In this document: positions 54,803 through 62,066 of the stretch, in pieces
How the letters are laid out: the number at the start of each line of letters is the position of its first letter
Numbering within the stretch: the stretch's first letter is position 1
Source of the DNA: Micromonospora sp. WMMD1155
GTDB lineage: Bacteria > Actinomycetota > Actinomycetes > Mycobacteriales > Micromonosporaceae
Assembly (NCBI RefSeq): GCF_029581275.1
Contig: NZ_CP120742.1
Coordinates: 2,082,501 to 2,146,500, forward strand
Length of the DNA: 64,000 bases
Reading direction: 5' to 3'
Notes under the pieces: model-generated
The model's database searches: none
Told to the model about the DNA's origin: nothing
Seen by the model: only the letters and a program-made list of their open reading frames with translations
Program-made: the position numbers and the translations under genes

Positions 54803-55615
54803 ATGCAGACCATCCTCTCCGCCGCCCTGCCCGACCTGTCCCGAGCCGCTGTCATCTGGCTGAGCCTGCTCGGGGTGGTCGGCGTCGCCGTCTCCGCGCT
54901 GCTGCTGCGACCCGGCCGACTTCGCGTCGACCCGGTTGCCCGGATCCGCCGCGCGGCCATGCCGAGTCAACTCGAACAGGTGCAGGAGGCACGCGAGCAG
55001 AGCCGCTACGCGCAGGAGGTCGCGGTGGCCGCGGAGCGGGCGACCAGCTCCGCCCAGCGCCGCCGGGCGGAGTGGGTGGCCGCGCAGGAGGCCGTCGAGG
55101 CAGCGTGGCAGGCGTACGAGGCAGCCGAGGCAGCGGTACGACGGCTCGCCGCCGCAGCCGCGATGCCGTTGCCGCAGACCGTCCGGACTCCGGCCGAGTA
55201 CGCGGACCGCGAGCGCTACCTGCACCGGGCCGCGCTGAACGCGTACTGGCGGCGGGAGTTGTCGGTGGAGCAGCTCAGCGAAGTGTTCGCGCACCGCGAG
55301 GGATGGGACCCGCGGCTGCACCCGGTCGAGCAGGAGTTGGTGCTGCAACGGGCGATCCGCGACAACCTCGCGGCCAGGCACGCCGCCGCCCGGGAGCAGG
55401 AGCAGGTCGCCTGGCGGGCGGCGGAGCTGGCCGTGGCGGCGGCCCGCAGTCTGCGCGAGGAGGCGCACGCCGCCACCGGGCGACGGGTCGCGGATCCGTC
55501 GGTGCTGCCGCTGAGCGAGTTCAGCCGGTCGACCGAGCAGACCCGGGAGAACGTCGAGCAGACCCGGGAGAACGCGGTGACGGCACGCGGTCGCGCGACG
55601 GTGCCCGCGTTCTGA
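54803..55615 (+). CDS. Membrane-anchored coiled-coil protein
   Basis: 270 aa. One N-terminal transmembrane helix (about 12-34) is followed by a very long Ala/Glu/Arg-rich helix (about 50-230) that should be a coiled coil, with a repeated short ending (EQTRENVEQTREN; 18-bp DNA repeat at about 55537-55572). The function is unknown; related proteins occur near ESX loci in actinomycetes. The ATG at 54803 is preferred over a GTG at 54794 since GAGGTG is correctly spaced. Confidence 0.65.
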   Translation: MQTILSAALPDLSRAAVIWLSLLGVVGVAVSALLLRPGRLRVDPVARIRRAAMPSQLEQVQEAREQSRYAQEVAVAAERATSSAQRRRAEWVAAQEAVEAAWQAYEAAEAAVRRLAAAAAMPLPQTVRTPAEYADRERYLHRAALNAYWRRELSVEQLSEVFAHREGWDPRLHPVEQELVLQRAIRDNLAARHAAAREQEQVAWRAAELAVAAARSLREEAHAATGRRVADPSVLPLSEFSRSTEQTRENVEQTRENAVTARGRATVPAF

Positions 55616-55648
55616 GCCGCCTGCCGTCCGGTGGGTTAGCGTGACGGC

Positions 55649-55987
55649 ATGTCCCGAGAGGCGTGGGTCCTCGTGGTGGTCGCCGGCATCCTGGCGATCG
55701 CCACACTGGTCGGTGCCGTGGTGTTGGCGGTGCGTGTGGTGCGTACGCGGCGGATGTTGACCGGGCTCGGCGCGGGCGGGAAGGTCGCCTTCTACGGGGC
55801 GCTGATCTACACGATCTTCCCGGTCGACGTGCTCCCCGACCCGATCTACCTGGACGACATGGGTGTCCTGGCCGCCGCGCTGATCTACCTGACCCGGCTG
55901 GTGCAGAAGCGTCGGGCAGCCGGTCGACACCTGCCCGGTCAGCCTGCCGCCCGGCCCGATCGGGACCCCGCCCGTCGCGTGCCATGA
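55649..55987 (+). CDS. YkvA/DUF1232 family membrane protein
   Basis: 112 aa. An N-terminal transmembrane helix (about 7-29) precedes the DUF1232 core, including the signature YTIFPVDVLPDPIYLDDMGVL, which forms a short amphipathic pair. A polar Pro/Arg tail follows. Role unknown. TAGCGT 6 nt upstream of the ATG suggests a leaderless transcript. Confidence 0.85.
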   Translation: MSREAWVLVVVAGILAIATLVGAVVLAVRVVRTRRMLTGLGAGGKVAFYGALIYTIFPVDVLPDPIYLDDMGVLAAALIYLTRLVQKRRAAGRHLPGQPAARPDRDPARRVP

Positions 55988-56017
55988 TCGGGGTCGGCGC
56001 GGCGGCAGGGGGCGGGC

Positions 56018-56425
56018 ATGGCGGGCGGTCATCGACTTGACGTACACGATGAGCGGGTCGTCGCGTTCTGCGCCGAACGTCACCTTGCCACGCTCACCAC
56101 TCTGCGGGCCGACGGCACCCCGCACGTCGTACCCGTCGGGGTGACCCTCGACCCGGCGGCCGGGCTGGCCCGGGTCATCACCTCCGGTGCCTCCAGCAAG
56201 GCCCGTCAGGTGGCCGCGGCAGGTCCGGCGGGCGCGGCGGTGGCCGTCTGCCACGTGGACGGCCGCCGTTGGCTGACCATCGAGGGCCGCGCGGTGCTGC
56301 GCTCGGACCGAGCCTCGGTGGCGGAGGCGGAGCGCCGCTACGCCGAGCGGTATCGCACCCCACGTCCGAATCCGGAGCGGGTGGTCATCGAGATCACCGT
56401 GACCGGGTTGCTGGGGAGCCTCTGA
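56018..56425 (+). CDS. PPOX-class F420-dependent flavin/deazaflavin-binding protein
   Basis: 135-aa split-barrel protein of the pyridoxamine 5'-phosphate oxidase fold. Strands ATLTTLRADGTPHVVPVGV, RVITSGASSKARQVAAAG and ITIEGRA-like WLTIEGRAVL fit the TIGR03618 F420-binding branch common in actinobacteria. The substrate is unknown. ATG at 56018 has GGGGGC upstream. It follows the DUF1232 gene by 30 bp and may be co-transcribed. Confidence 0.85.
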   Translation: MAGGHRLDVHDERVVAFCAERHLATLTTLRADGTPHVVPVGVTLDPAAGLARVITSGASSKARQVAAAGPAGAAVAVCHVDGRRWLTIEGRAVLRSDRASVAEAERRYAERYRTPRPNPERVVIEITVTGLLGSL

Positions 56426-56713
56426 ACCACAGCGGGAAGCCGACGCCCCTGAACCGGGACCTCGCCCAACGGTGGAATCCCGCCCGGCCTCCTGCCGTTA
56501 CACCTGGTCGCGACGTCCGCACCACGGCGAACTGTCGTGACCATCCGGACCGGCTGCCGCCGACGGAATGTCCGCCGGAGCAGGGCCGTTACGTCCCCGG
56601 TGCGCCAACGGCGAACCCGCCGCTGGTCCTCGCCCCCGGTTTGAGCCGAGCGCCATTCCCGGTGCTGCGCCTTCCGCTGCGCGGAGGCGTCAACCCCCGA
56701 ACGGAGACTCGAC
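56426..56713. other. Intergenic region before the C39 peptidase
   Basis: 288 bp without a recognised gene. It should hold the promoter of the C39-like gene. A short hairpin-capable stretch (GCGCCTTCCGCTGCGCGGAGGCG) lies at about 56668-56690. Confidence 0.4.
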
Positions 56714-57358
56714 ATGAATCCGATCGTCCAGAAGAGCGGTTTGTCCGTTGCCGGCCTGCTGGTCGCCGGCGGTTGCGCCCTCGGCCCGGCGGTAGCCGCT
56801 CAGGCCGCCCCGGCCGCTCCGACACAGCCGTCGACGAGCCAGACCCAGCGATCCGCTGAGCGGATCCTCGGCATCGACTACCAGGCTCAGCCCAATTTCT
56901 ACTACTGCGGCCCGGCCGCGACCCGGATCGCGCTGTCCGCCCAGGGCAAGGCGCTCTCCCAGGACGAGGTGGCCAAGCTGCTCGGCACCACCGAGGCGGG
57001 CACCCCCTCAGCCCTGGACACCACGCGGGTGCTGAACGAACTGACCGGTGGCAAGTACCGGACCACCGAGATCCGTGACTCGGTGGCTCGTCCCGACCAG
57101 GTCGAGCAGTTGCGCCGGGACGTCCTGGCGGCGGTGGACGCCGGGCGGCCGGTGGTGGCCAACATCAAGGGCACGACCGTCGACACCGACGGCAACCCGC
57201 ACTCGTACGAGGGCGGCCACTACCTGACCCTCGTCGGCTACCGGGACGGTGGCGACAGCATCCGGGTCGCCGACCCGGCCGACCCGACGTTGGGCGAGTA
57301 CTGGGTGAGCCTGCCGAAGGTCGCCAACTGGATCGCCGAGCGCGGCTACTCCTCCTGA
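56714..57358 (+). CDS. Secreted C39-family cysteine peptidase
   Basis: 214 aa. A signal peptide (about 1-32, ending AAQAA) is followed by a papain-like C39 domain: catalytic C65 in NFYYCGPAA, H169 in GGHYLTLVGY and D187 in VADPADP. Such exported proteins occur widely in actinomycetes; the substrate (peptide or bacteriocin-like) is unknown and this branch lacks an ABC transporter. It starts with ATG 56714. It is convergent with the FUSC gene, sharing a hairpin. Confidence 0.92.
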   Translation: MNPIVQKSGLSVAGLLVAGGCALGPAVAAQAAPAAPTQPSTSQTQRSAERILGIDYQAQPNFYYCGPAATRIALSAQGKALSQDEVAKLLGTTEAGTPSALDTTRVLNELTGGKYRTTEIRDSVARPDQVEQLRRDVLAAVDAGRPVVANIKGTTVDTDGNPHSYEGGHYLTLVGYRDGGDSIRVADPADPTLGEYWVSLPKVANWIAERGYSS

Positions 57359-57370
57359 CCCGAACGAGTG

Positions 57371-58696
57371 TCACCGGGCCGGTCTCTCCCTCGCGGGGAG
57401 GCCGGCCCGGCTCTCGTTGCGGGCACGGGAGGCGAGGTGCGCGCGGCGGCGCGCTCGGGTGGACCGCGCCGGCCGCATCCGGCGCAGTGTTCGCCGGGCC
57501 GGTGGGTGCAGCTCCGCCTCGCCGGCACCCGCCGACCGACGCACGATCCGATTGGCGTCGTCGGGTTCGTACCCGCAGGCCCGGAGCAGGTCGCTGGCCG
57601 CGGTACGCAGTCCGGTGACGAGTGACTCGCCGAACGACCCGACCCCGCTCACCGCCGCACGCCCGGCCAGCTCGGCGCACTCCTCGACCAGTCGGCGGGT
57701 GGCCTGCGGGTCCTCACCGACCCGGCACTCTCTGCGCATCTCCACGACCGCCCGACCGAGCCGGCCGATCGCGTCCGGCAGCTCCGACGGGATCGGCTCG
57801 CCGTACTGCAACGCGGTCGACGACCAGCGGGCCAGGGCTCGGCTGTCGAGCAGCAGACGCTCCAGGTGGTCAGCGCTGCGGGCGTACCTGTGGAACTGCT
57901 GGCGGCGGTGCCAGCGGGCCGGAGCGATCGTCACCACCTCCTCCGCACCGCTCAGCGCGTCGTGCAGCCGACCCACATCGCTCTCGGTGTCCCGGAGCCG
58001 CTGTAGAACGCCAAGCGTCCCGTCGCCGTCGCGCTCCCGCAGGGCCTGCGCCAGCTCGGCGAGTTGGTCGCAGAGGACTTCGAAGATCGGTGCCGCGGCT
58101 CGGTCCAGCACCCGCATCGGGTTGATCGGCAGCAGCAGCGCGACCACCACCAGACCGACCGCTCCGCCGACGAGCGCGTCGAAGATCCGGGGCAACTCCA
58201 GTCCACGGTCCATCGGGGCCAGCGTGGCGATCAGCACTGCGGTACCGCCGGCCTGGCCGACCAGCGCGCCCCCCTTGCCGGCCACCAGCAGCGCGGCGGC
58301 GATGGCCAGCGCGACGACCACGCCGGTCTGCCACGGACCCGAACCGAGCAGGTACCGCAGGGTGTCCCCGATGACGATGCCCAGCGACACGCCACCCAGC
58401 AGTTCGAAGGTGCGTCGGGCCCGCTGCCCGATGGCGGTGGCGATCGTTCCGACCGCGGCGGCCGGGGCGAAGACGTGCGCTCCGGGGCCGAGCAGATTCT
58501 CGGCGAGCAGGGCGGCGATCGCCGCGGCCAGCCCGGCCTGGATGGAGATCACCAGGGTGATCTCCCACTGCCGGGCCCGGATCCGGCCCGCCTGACCGCT
58601 GCGGTGCCGCACCCGTTCGACTGCCTGGCCGCTCCGCTCCGCAGCCTCGTCGAGGCGCGACCGATCACGGTCGGCGGGTGGGCGGTCGTCGGCCAT
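57371..58696 (-). CDS. FUSC family transporter-like membrane protein
   Basis: 441 aa. The N-terminal half has about six transmembrane helices (about 52-205), ending NPMRVLDRAAAPIFEVLCDQLAELA, as in the FUSC/aromatic acid exporter superfamily. The C-terminal half is helical and cytoplasmic, with an Arg-rich tail. Export of an aromatic or xenobiotic compound is possible but unproven. The ATG at 58696 is preferred; the extension to 58957 crosses the divergent hemerythrin gene. The last 12 codons fall in the terminator hairpin at 57374-57410. Confidence 0.85.
   Translation of the reverse strand: MADDRPPADRDRSRLDEAAERSGQAVERVRHRSGQAGRIRARQWEITLVISIQAGLAAAIAALLAENLLGPGAHVFAPAAAVGTIATAIGQRARRTFELLGGVSLGIVIGDTLRYLLGSGPWQTGVVVALAIAAALLVAGKGGALVGQAGGTAVLIATLAPMDRGLELPRIFDALVGGAVGLVVVALLLPINPMRVLDRAAAPIFEVLCDQLAELAQALRERDGDGTLGVLQRLRDTESDVGRLHDALSGAEEVVTIAPARWHRRQQFHRYARSADHLERLLLDSRALARWSSTALQYGEPIPSELPDAIGRLGRAVVEMRRECRVGEDPQATRRLVEECAELAGRAAVSGVGSFGESLVTGLRTAASDLLRACGYEPDDANRIVRRSAGAGEAELHPPARRTLRRMRPARSTRARRRAHLASRARNESRAGLPARERPAR
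57374..57410. terminator. Terminator hairpin shared by the convergent C39 and FUSC genes
   Basis: CCGGGCCGG (57374-57382) pairs with CCGGCCCGG (57402-57410), and an inner CTCCC/GGGGAG stem extends it. It sits 16 bp after the C39 stop and inside the end of the FUSC reading frame. Confidence 0.65.
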
Positions 58697-58777
58697 GGCG
58701 GCGGTTACCCCGACGAGGGGCGGGGCAATCGTGCCGGTCCGGCACCACCGGCCTCCTGGAACCCATCGTCGCCGGTG

Positions 58778-58802
58778 GGTTCGTGCAGCCCCGTGGGGGT
58801 AC
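58778..58802 (+). promoter_or_regulatory. Sigma-B-type promoter of the hemerythrin gene
   Basis: GGTT (58778-58781), 15-nt spacer, GGGTAC (58797-58802), 48 nt before the ATG. It matches GNNT-N14-16-GGGTAY well. Confidence 0.65.
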
Positions 58803-58850
58803 CAGGGCCTCACACCTCCCACCGATCCGCAACCGGTAAGGGGCCGTGAG

Positions 58851-59447
58851 ATGACCAACCAGCAGACCACCGACGAGCATGACGCCGTCGACATCCTGGT
58901 CGCCGACCACCGCGAGGTCGAGGCGCTCCTCGTCGAGTTGGAGAACCGACGGGGCACCCCAGAGCACCGCCGCCACCTCGTGGACGTGGTGATCGCCGAA
59001 CTCGTCCGCCACTCCGTCGCGGAGGAGGCGTACGTCTATCCGATCGCGCGCAAGGCACTGCCCGACGGCAATGAGATCGCCGACCGGGAGATCGCGGAAC
59101 ACGCCGAGGCCGAGCAGACCATGAAGGAGTTGGAGTCGGCCGACCCGTCCGACAGCCGTTTCGACGAGTTGCTCGCCCATCTGACGAGGACGATCCGTGA
59201 GCATGTGCGGGAGGAGGAGAACGAACTCTTTCCCCGGTTGCGGGCGGCGACGGCCCGCGAGGAACTCGTCGACGTCGCGGCCAAGGTGACGGCGGTCAAG
59301 GAGATCGGGCCGACCCGGCCGCACCCTGGCTCACCGGACCACCCGCCCGCGAACAGACTGCTGGCGCCCGGCATCGGCCTGGTCGACCGGCTGCGCGACG
59401 CGTTGAGTGGGCGGCCCACCTCGATCGACGATCTGCGCGAACGCTGA
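58851..59447 (+). CDS. Hemerythrin domain-containing protein
   Basis: 198 aa. A four-helix hemerythrin fold carries the expected His/Glu iron ligands: VADHREVE, RHSVAEEAYVYP, AEHAEAEQTM and EHVREEENELFP. Non-haem diiron centres of this kind bind O2 or NO and act in redox stress. ATG 58851 has AAGGGG 8 nt upstream. The C-terminal 50 residues (Pro/Leu-rich) are poorly conserved. Its sigma-B-like promoter fits a stress role. Confidence 0.93.
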   Translation: MTNQQTTDEHDAVDILVADHREVEALLVELENRRGTPEHRRHLVDVVIAELVRHSVAEEAYVYPIARKALPDGNEIADREIAEHAEAEQTMKELESADPSDSRFDELLAHLTRTIREHVREEENELFPRLRAATAREELVDVAAKVTAVKEIGPTRPHPGSPDHPPANRLLAPGIGLVDRLRDALSGRPTSIDDLRER

Positions 59448-59468
59448 GCATCGTCGCTGCACGACGAA

Positions 59469-59496
59469 CCGGGCCACCGCCGACGCGGTGGCCCGG
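59469..59496. terminator. Terminator between hemerythrin and antitoxin-like genes
   Basis: Perfect 12-bp arms (59469-59480 and 59485-59496) with a CGAC loop, between two convergent genes. Confidence 0.75.
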
Positions 59497-59510
59497 TGCC
59501 GTGCGACGGG

Positions 59511-59693
59511 TCACCGCGACCGGCCGCCCTCACCGGTACGCGCCTGCGCCTGGTCGACGCCCCTGTCGATCTTGTCGGTGTACTTCCCACCGGTACGCCT
59601 GTCGGCCATGTCACCGGCCTTCTCCATGCCCTGGTCGACCTGCTCGTCGTGCTTGTTCGCGAAGTCCTTGGCCTTGTCCATGAAGTCACCCAC
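59511..59693 (-). CDS. MT0933-like antitoxin-family small protein (60 aa)
   Basis: 60 aa, all helix. FMDKAKDFANKHDEQVDQGMEKAGDMADRRTG matches the MT0933 antitoxin-like family (PF14013-like): an acidic/basic helix followed by KYTDKID. No toxin gene is adjacent, so despite the name it is likelier to be a solo stress-associated protein. GTG at 59693 follows GGAGGGA 7 nt upstream; an ATG four codons later is possible. A near-consensus sigma-B promoter is 34 nt upstream. Confidence 0.82.
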   Translation of the reverse strand: MGDFMDKAKDFANKHDEQVDQGMEKAGDMADRRTGGKYTDKIDRGVDQAQARTGEGGRSR

Positions 59694-59726
59694 GGCGTTC
59701 TCCCTCCGCTCCGGTCTCCGAATGGC

Positions 59727-59751
59727 GTTCCCTCGCGCCGGCAGCCCAAAC
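59727..59751 (-). promoter_or_regulatory. Sigma-B-like promoter of the antitoxin-like gene
   Basis: On the minus strand GTTT (59751-59748), 15-nt spacer, GGGAAC (59732-59727), one base from GGGTAC. Confidence 0.5.
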
Positions 59752-59898
59752 GCCGTCGTCCGAGGGTGGTCGGCGAACTCCCGCCCAGGGGTCGGGTACC
59801 GGCGTACGATCCGCCCGGGCAGCAGCGAACGGAGCCGAAACGGGTGTCGGCGCACGACCGGCTGGGTACCGACCTCGCCGAGATCGAGGAGGACCGAC

Positions 59899-61002
59899 AT
59901 GGCGGCAGAGGAACCCGGAACGAAGACCGGCGACCCCGGCCCGCGGCAGAGTTGGGCGGCCCTGCCCTGGCTGGTCCGGACCGCGGTGTCGTGGAGCGCC
60001 TGCCTGGTGGTGATCGTCGCCGGGCTCTACCTGCTGGGCCGGATCGCCGTCCTGCTGGCGCCGCTGGCCATCGCGCTGGCCGCCACCGTCTTCCTCACCG
60101 CCCTGCTCGACCCGGTGCTGCTCCTGCTGCGTCGACTGCGTCTGCCGGCGGCCCTGGCCGCGCTGTGCACCGTGTTGCTGCTGCTCGGCATCCTGGTCGG
60201 CGTCGGCGCGTTGGTGTGGAACCTGACCGCGAGCCAGTTCGACCAGCTCAGCCAGGAGTTGACGCAGGGCGTCGAGCGCAGCCGGGACTTCGTGACGTCG
60301 ACGCTGCCGGTCAGCGAAGGACAACTGGACCGGCTGGTCGACCAGGCCCGGGAGGGGCTGAGCGGCAGTTCACCGGACCCGGTGGCCGGTGCCCGGACGG
60401 CCACCGAAGTGTTCGGTTCCGCGCTGCTCGCGCTGGTGCTGCTCTTCTTCCTGCTCAAGGACGGCCGGTCGATGTGGCACTGGGTGCTGTCGCGGGTGTC
60501 CGGCGCGAACCAGCCGGTCGCGGCCGAGGCCGGACGGGCCGGTTGGCAGACGCTGGGTGCGTACAGCCGGGGCACCATGATGATCGCCGCGATCGACGCG
60601 ATCGGCATCGGCCTGGCGCTGGTGGTGCTGCGGGTGCCGCTCGCCCTGCCCCTGGCGCTGATCACCTTCCTCGGCGGATTCGTGCCGATCATCGGAGCGA
60701 CGGTGGCCGGCGCGGTGGCGGTGCTGGTGGCGCTCGCCGCGAACGGGCCCACCACCGCACTGCTCACTCTCGCCGCGGTGATCGCGGTGCAGCAGATCGA
60801 GGGCAACCTGCTGGAACCCCTGATCATGAAGAGGCAGGTACGACTGCACCCGGCGGTGATCCTGGTGGCGGTCACCGCCGGCACACTGATCGCGGGAATC
60901 GCGGGCGCCTTCGTCAGCGTCCCGATCACCGCCGTCCTGTGGCGCGTCGTCGACACCGTCCAGCAGCGCCGGTCGGCCTCGGCCCTCGTGCCGGCGGAGT
61001 GA
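59899..61002 (+). CDS. AI-2E family transporter
   Basis: 367 aa, about eight transmembrane helices. The topology is the AI-2E exporter/TqsA-like family: helices in 28-75 and 150-330 flank an extracytoplasmic helix region (about 115-175, DQLSQELTQGVERSRDF). Motifs LITFLGGFVPIIGATVAG and EGNLLEPLIMKRQVRLHP are highly conserved. The substrate is uncertain; sodium-linked export is known for some relatives. The start has GAGGAGG 6 nt upstream. Its TGA abuts the convergent hydrolase TGA. Confidence 0.93.
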   Translation: MAAEEPGTKTGDPGPRQSWAALPWLVRTAVSWSACLVVIVAGLYLLGRIAVLLAPLAIALAATVFLTALLDPVLLLLRRLRLPAALAALCTVLLLLGILVGVGALVWNLTASQFDQLSQELTQGVERSRDFVTSTLPVSEGQLDRLVDQAREGLSGSSPDPVAGARTATEVFGSALLALVLLFFLLKDGRSMWHWVLSRVSGANQPVAAEAGRAGWQTLGAYSRGTMMIAAIDAIGIGLALVVLRVPLALPLALITFLGGFVPIIGATVAGAVAVLVALAANGPTTALLTLAAVIAVQQIEGNLLEPLIMKRQVRLHPAVILVAVTAGTLIAGIAGAFVSVPITAVLWRVVDTVQQRRSASALVPAE

Positions 61003-61653
61003 TCAGCGGTTGAGATAGGTGGTGAACCAGGCCCCGGCCTGGTCGGCCACCTGCTCCAGCGTCCCGGGCTCTTCGAAGAGGTGGGTGGCACCGGGGACGA
61101 TCCGCAGCTCGGCGACGTCCCCCAACTCGGCCGCCGCCCGCTCGTTGAGCGTGATCACCTCCTCGTCCAAGCCGCCGACCAGCAACAACGTCGGCGTACG
61201 CACCTGGGCCAACGCGCCTCCGGCCAGGTCCGGTCGACCGCCCCGACTGACCACGGCACCCACCCGGTCCGCGCGCGACGATGCCGCGACGAGTGCTGCG
61301 GCGGCCCCGGTGCTGGCCCCGAACAGGCCGATTGACACGTCACCGGCGGGCCGTTCCACGGCCAACCAGTCGACGATCCCGGCGAGCCGACTGGCCAGCA
61401 GCCCGATGTCGAACCGGAGTTCGGCGGTACGCGCGTCCACCTCGTCCTCGGCCGGGGTGAGCAGGTCCACCAGCACCGTGCCGAGCCCCCGACCGTTCAG
61501 CGCACGGGCCACCGCCACGTTGCGAGGGCTGTGCCGGGAACTGCCACTGCCGTGCGCGAAGAGGACCACACCGACCGGCTGGGCCGGCAGCATCAGGTCG
61601 GCGGACAGGTGCGCCTCCCCGACCGGAACGGTCACCGCTGCCTGCTCGTCCAT
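61003..61653 (-). CDS. Dienelactone hydrolase/alpha-beta hydrolase family protein
   Basis: 216-aa alpha/beta hydrolase. HG-type strand VLFAHGSGSSRHSPRN, nucleophile elbow GLFGASTGAAAAL (Ser), Asp loop LLVGGLDEEV and His segment PGATHLFEEPG give a full Ser-Asp-His triad. Close relatives are often fused to or adjacent to phosphoribosyltransferases, though none is here. The ATG at 61653 has GGAGGTGAG upstream. The substrate is unknown. Confidence 0.92.
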   Translation of the reverse strand: MDEQAAVTVPVGEAHLSADLMLPAQPVGVVLFAHGSGSSRHSPRNVAVARALNGRGLGTVLVDLLTPAEDEVDARTAELRFDIGLLASRLAGIVDWLAVERPAGDVSIGLFGASTGAAAALVAASSRADRVGAVVSRGGRPDLAGGALAQVRTPTLLLVGGLDEEVITLNERAAAELGDVAELRIVPGATHLFEEPGTLEQVADQAGAWFTTYLNR

Positions 61654-61727
61654 GCCTCACCTCCGCGTGATCGCCTGGGGCCCGGGTACCCCGCCGGTCG
61701 CGCCGCACGCGCCCCGCCGGCCGCCGC

Positions 61728-61752
61728 GTTTGCCCCGTGCGGCGTCGGGTAC
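61728..61752 (+). promoter_or_regulatory. Sigma-B-type promoter of the 59-aa protein
   Basis: GTTT (61728-61731), 15-nt spacer, GGGTAC (61747-61752), exactly the consensus, 61 nt before the ATG. Confidence 0.7.
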
Positions 61753-61813
61753 GCGACCAGCGACCGCAGACCGTGTCGGCGCAACCGCGCCCCGACGGAT
61801 CGCGAGGATCGTC

Positions 61814-61993
61814 ATGGCCAAGCAGCAGATCTCCGAGCAGCAGCAGAAGACCGAGCGGGCCCGGCGGGAACAGGAGCCCGAGCGCAACCAGGACTTCGGG
61901 GACCAGGCCGCTTCGGCGCGGCTGCCCGACGATCCCAAGGCGGCGGCACCCCGGGACGCGATCGGGCGCCCGTCCACCGGTGAGCCGGTCTGA
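61814..61993 (+). CDS. Small hydrophilic protein (59 aa)
   Basis: 59 aa, very polar (AKQQISEQQQKTERARREQEPERNQ in outline), probably disordered, no family recognised. Support comes from the perfect sigma-B-type promoter, the GAGGATC ribosome-binding site 6 nt before ATG 61814, and the following hairpin. A general-stress function is inferred. Confidence 0.65.
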   Translation: MAKQQISEQQQKTERARREQEPERNQDFGDQAASARLPDDPKAAAPRDAIGRPSTGEPV

Positions 61994-62023
61994 CACACGA
62001 GCTGACCGGCGAGCCGGTCTGAC
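61976..62023. repeat. 22-bp direct duplication at the end of the small gene
   Basis: GAGCCGGTCTGACAC is found twice (ending at 61996 and 62023), the first copy including the stop codon of the 59-aa gene. Confidence 0.8.
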
Positions 62024-62036
62024 ACCGGTGCGAGGC

Positions 62037-62065
62037 GGTCGGGGCGGAGGTATTCCGCCCCGACC
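62037..62065. terminator. Hairpin terminator between the 59-aa gene and the GH65 gene
   Basis: Perfect 12-bp arms (62037-62048 and 62054-62065) and a 5-nt loop, directly before the stop codon of the convergent GH65 gene. Confidence 0.75.
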
Positions 62066-62066
62066 G

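Noticed and set aside
59511..59693. Toxin-antitoxin pair
   Set aside because: Only the antitoxin-like member is present; neighbours are convergent hemerythrin and divergent AI-2E genes.
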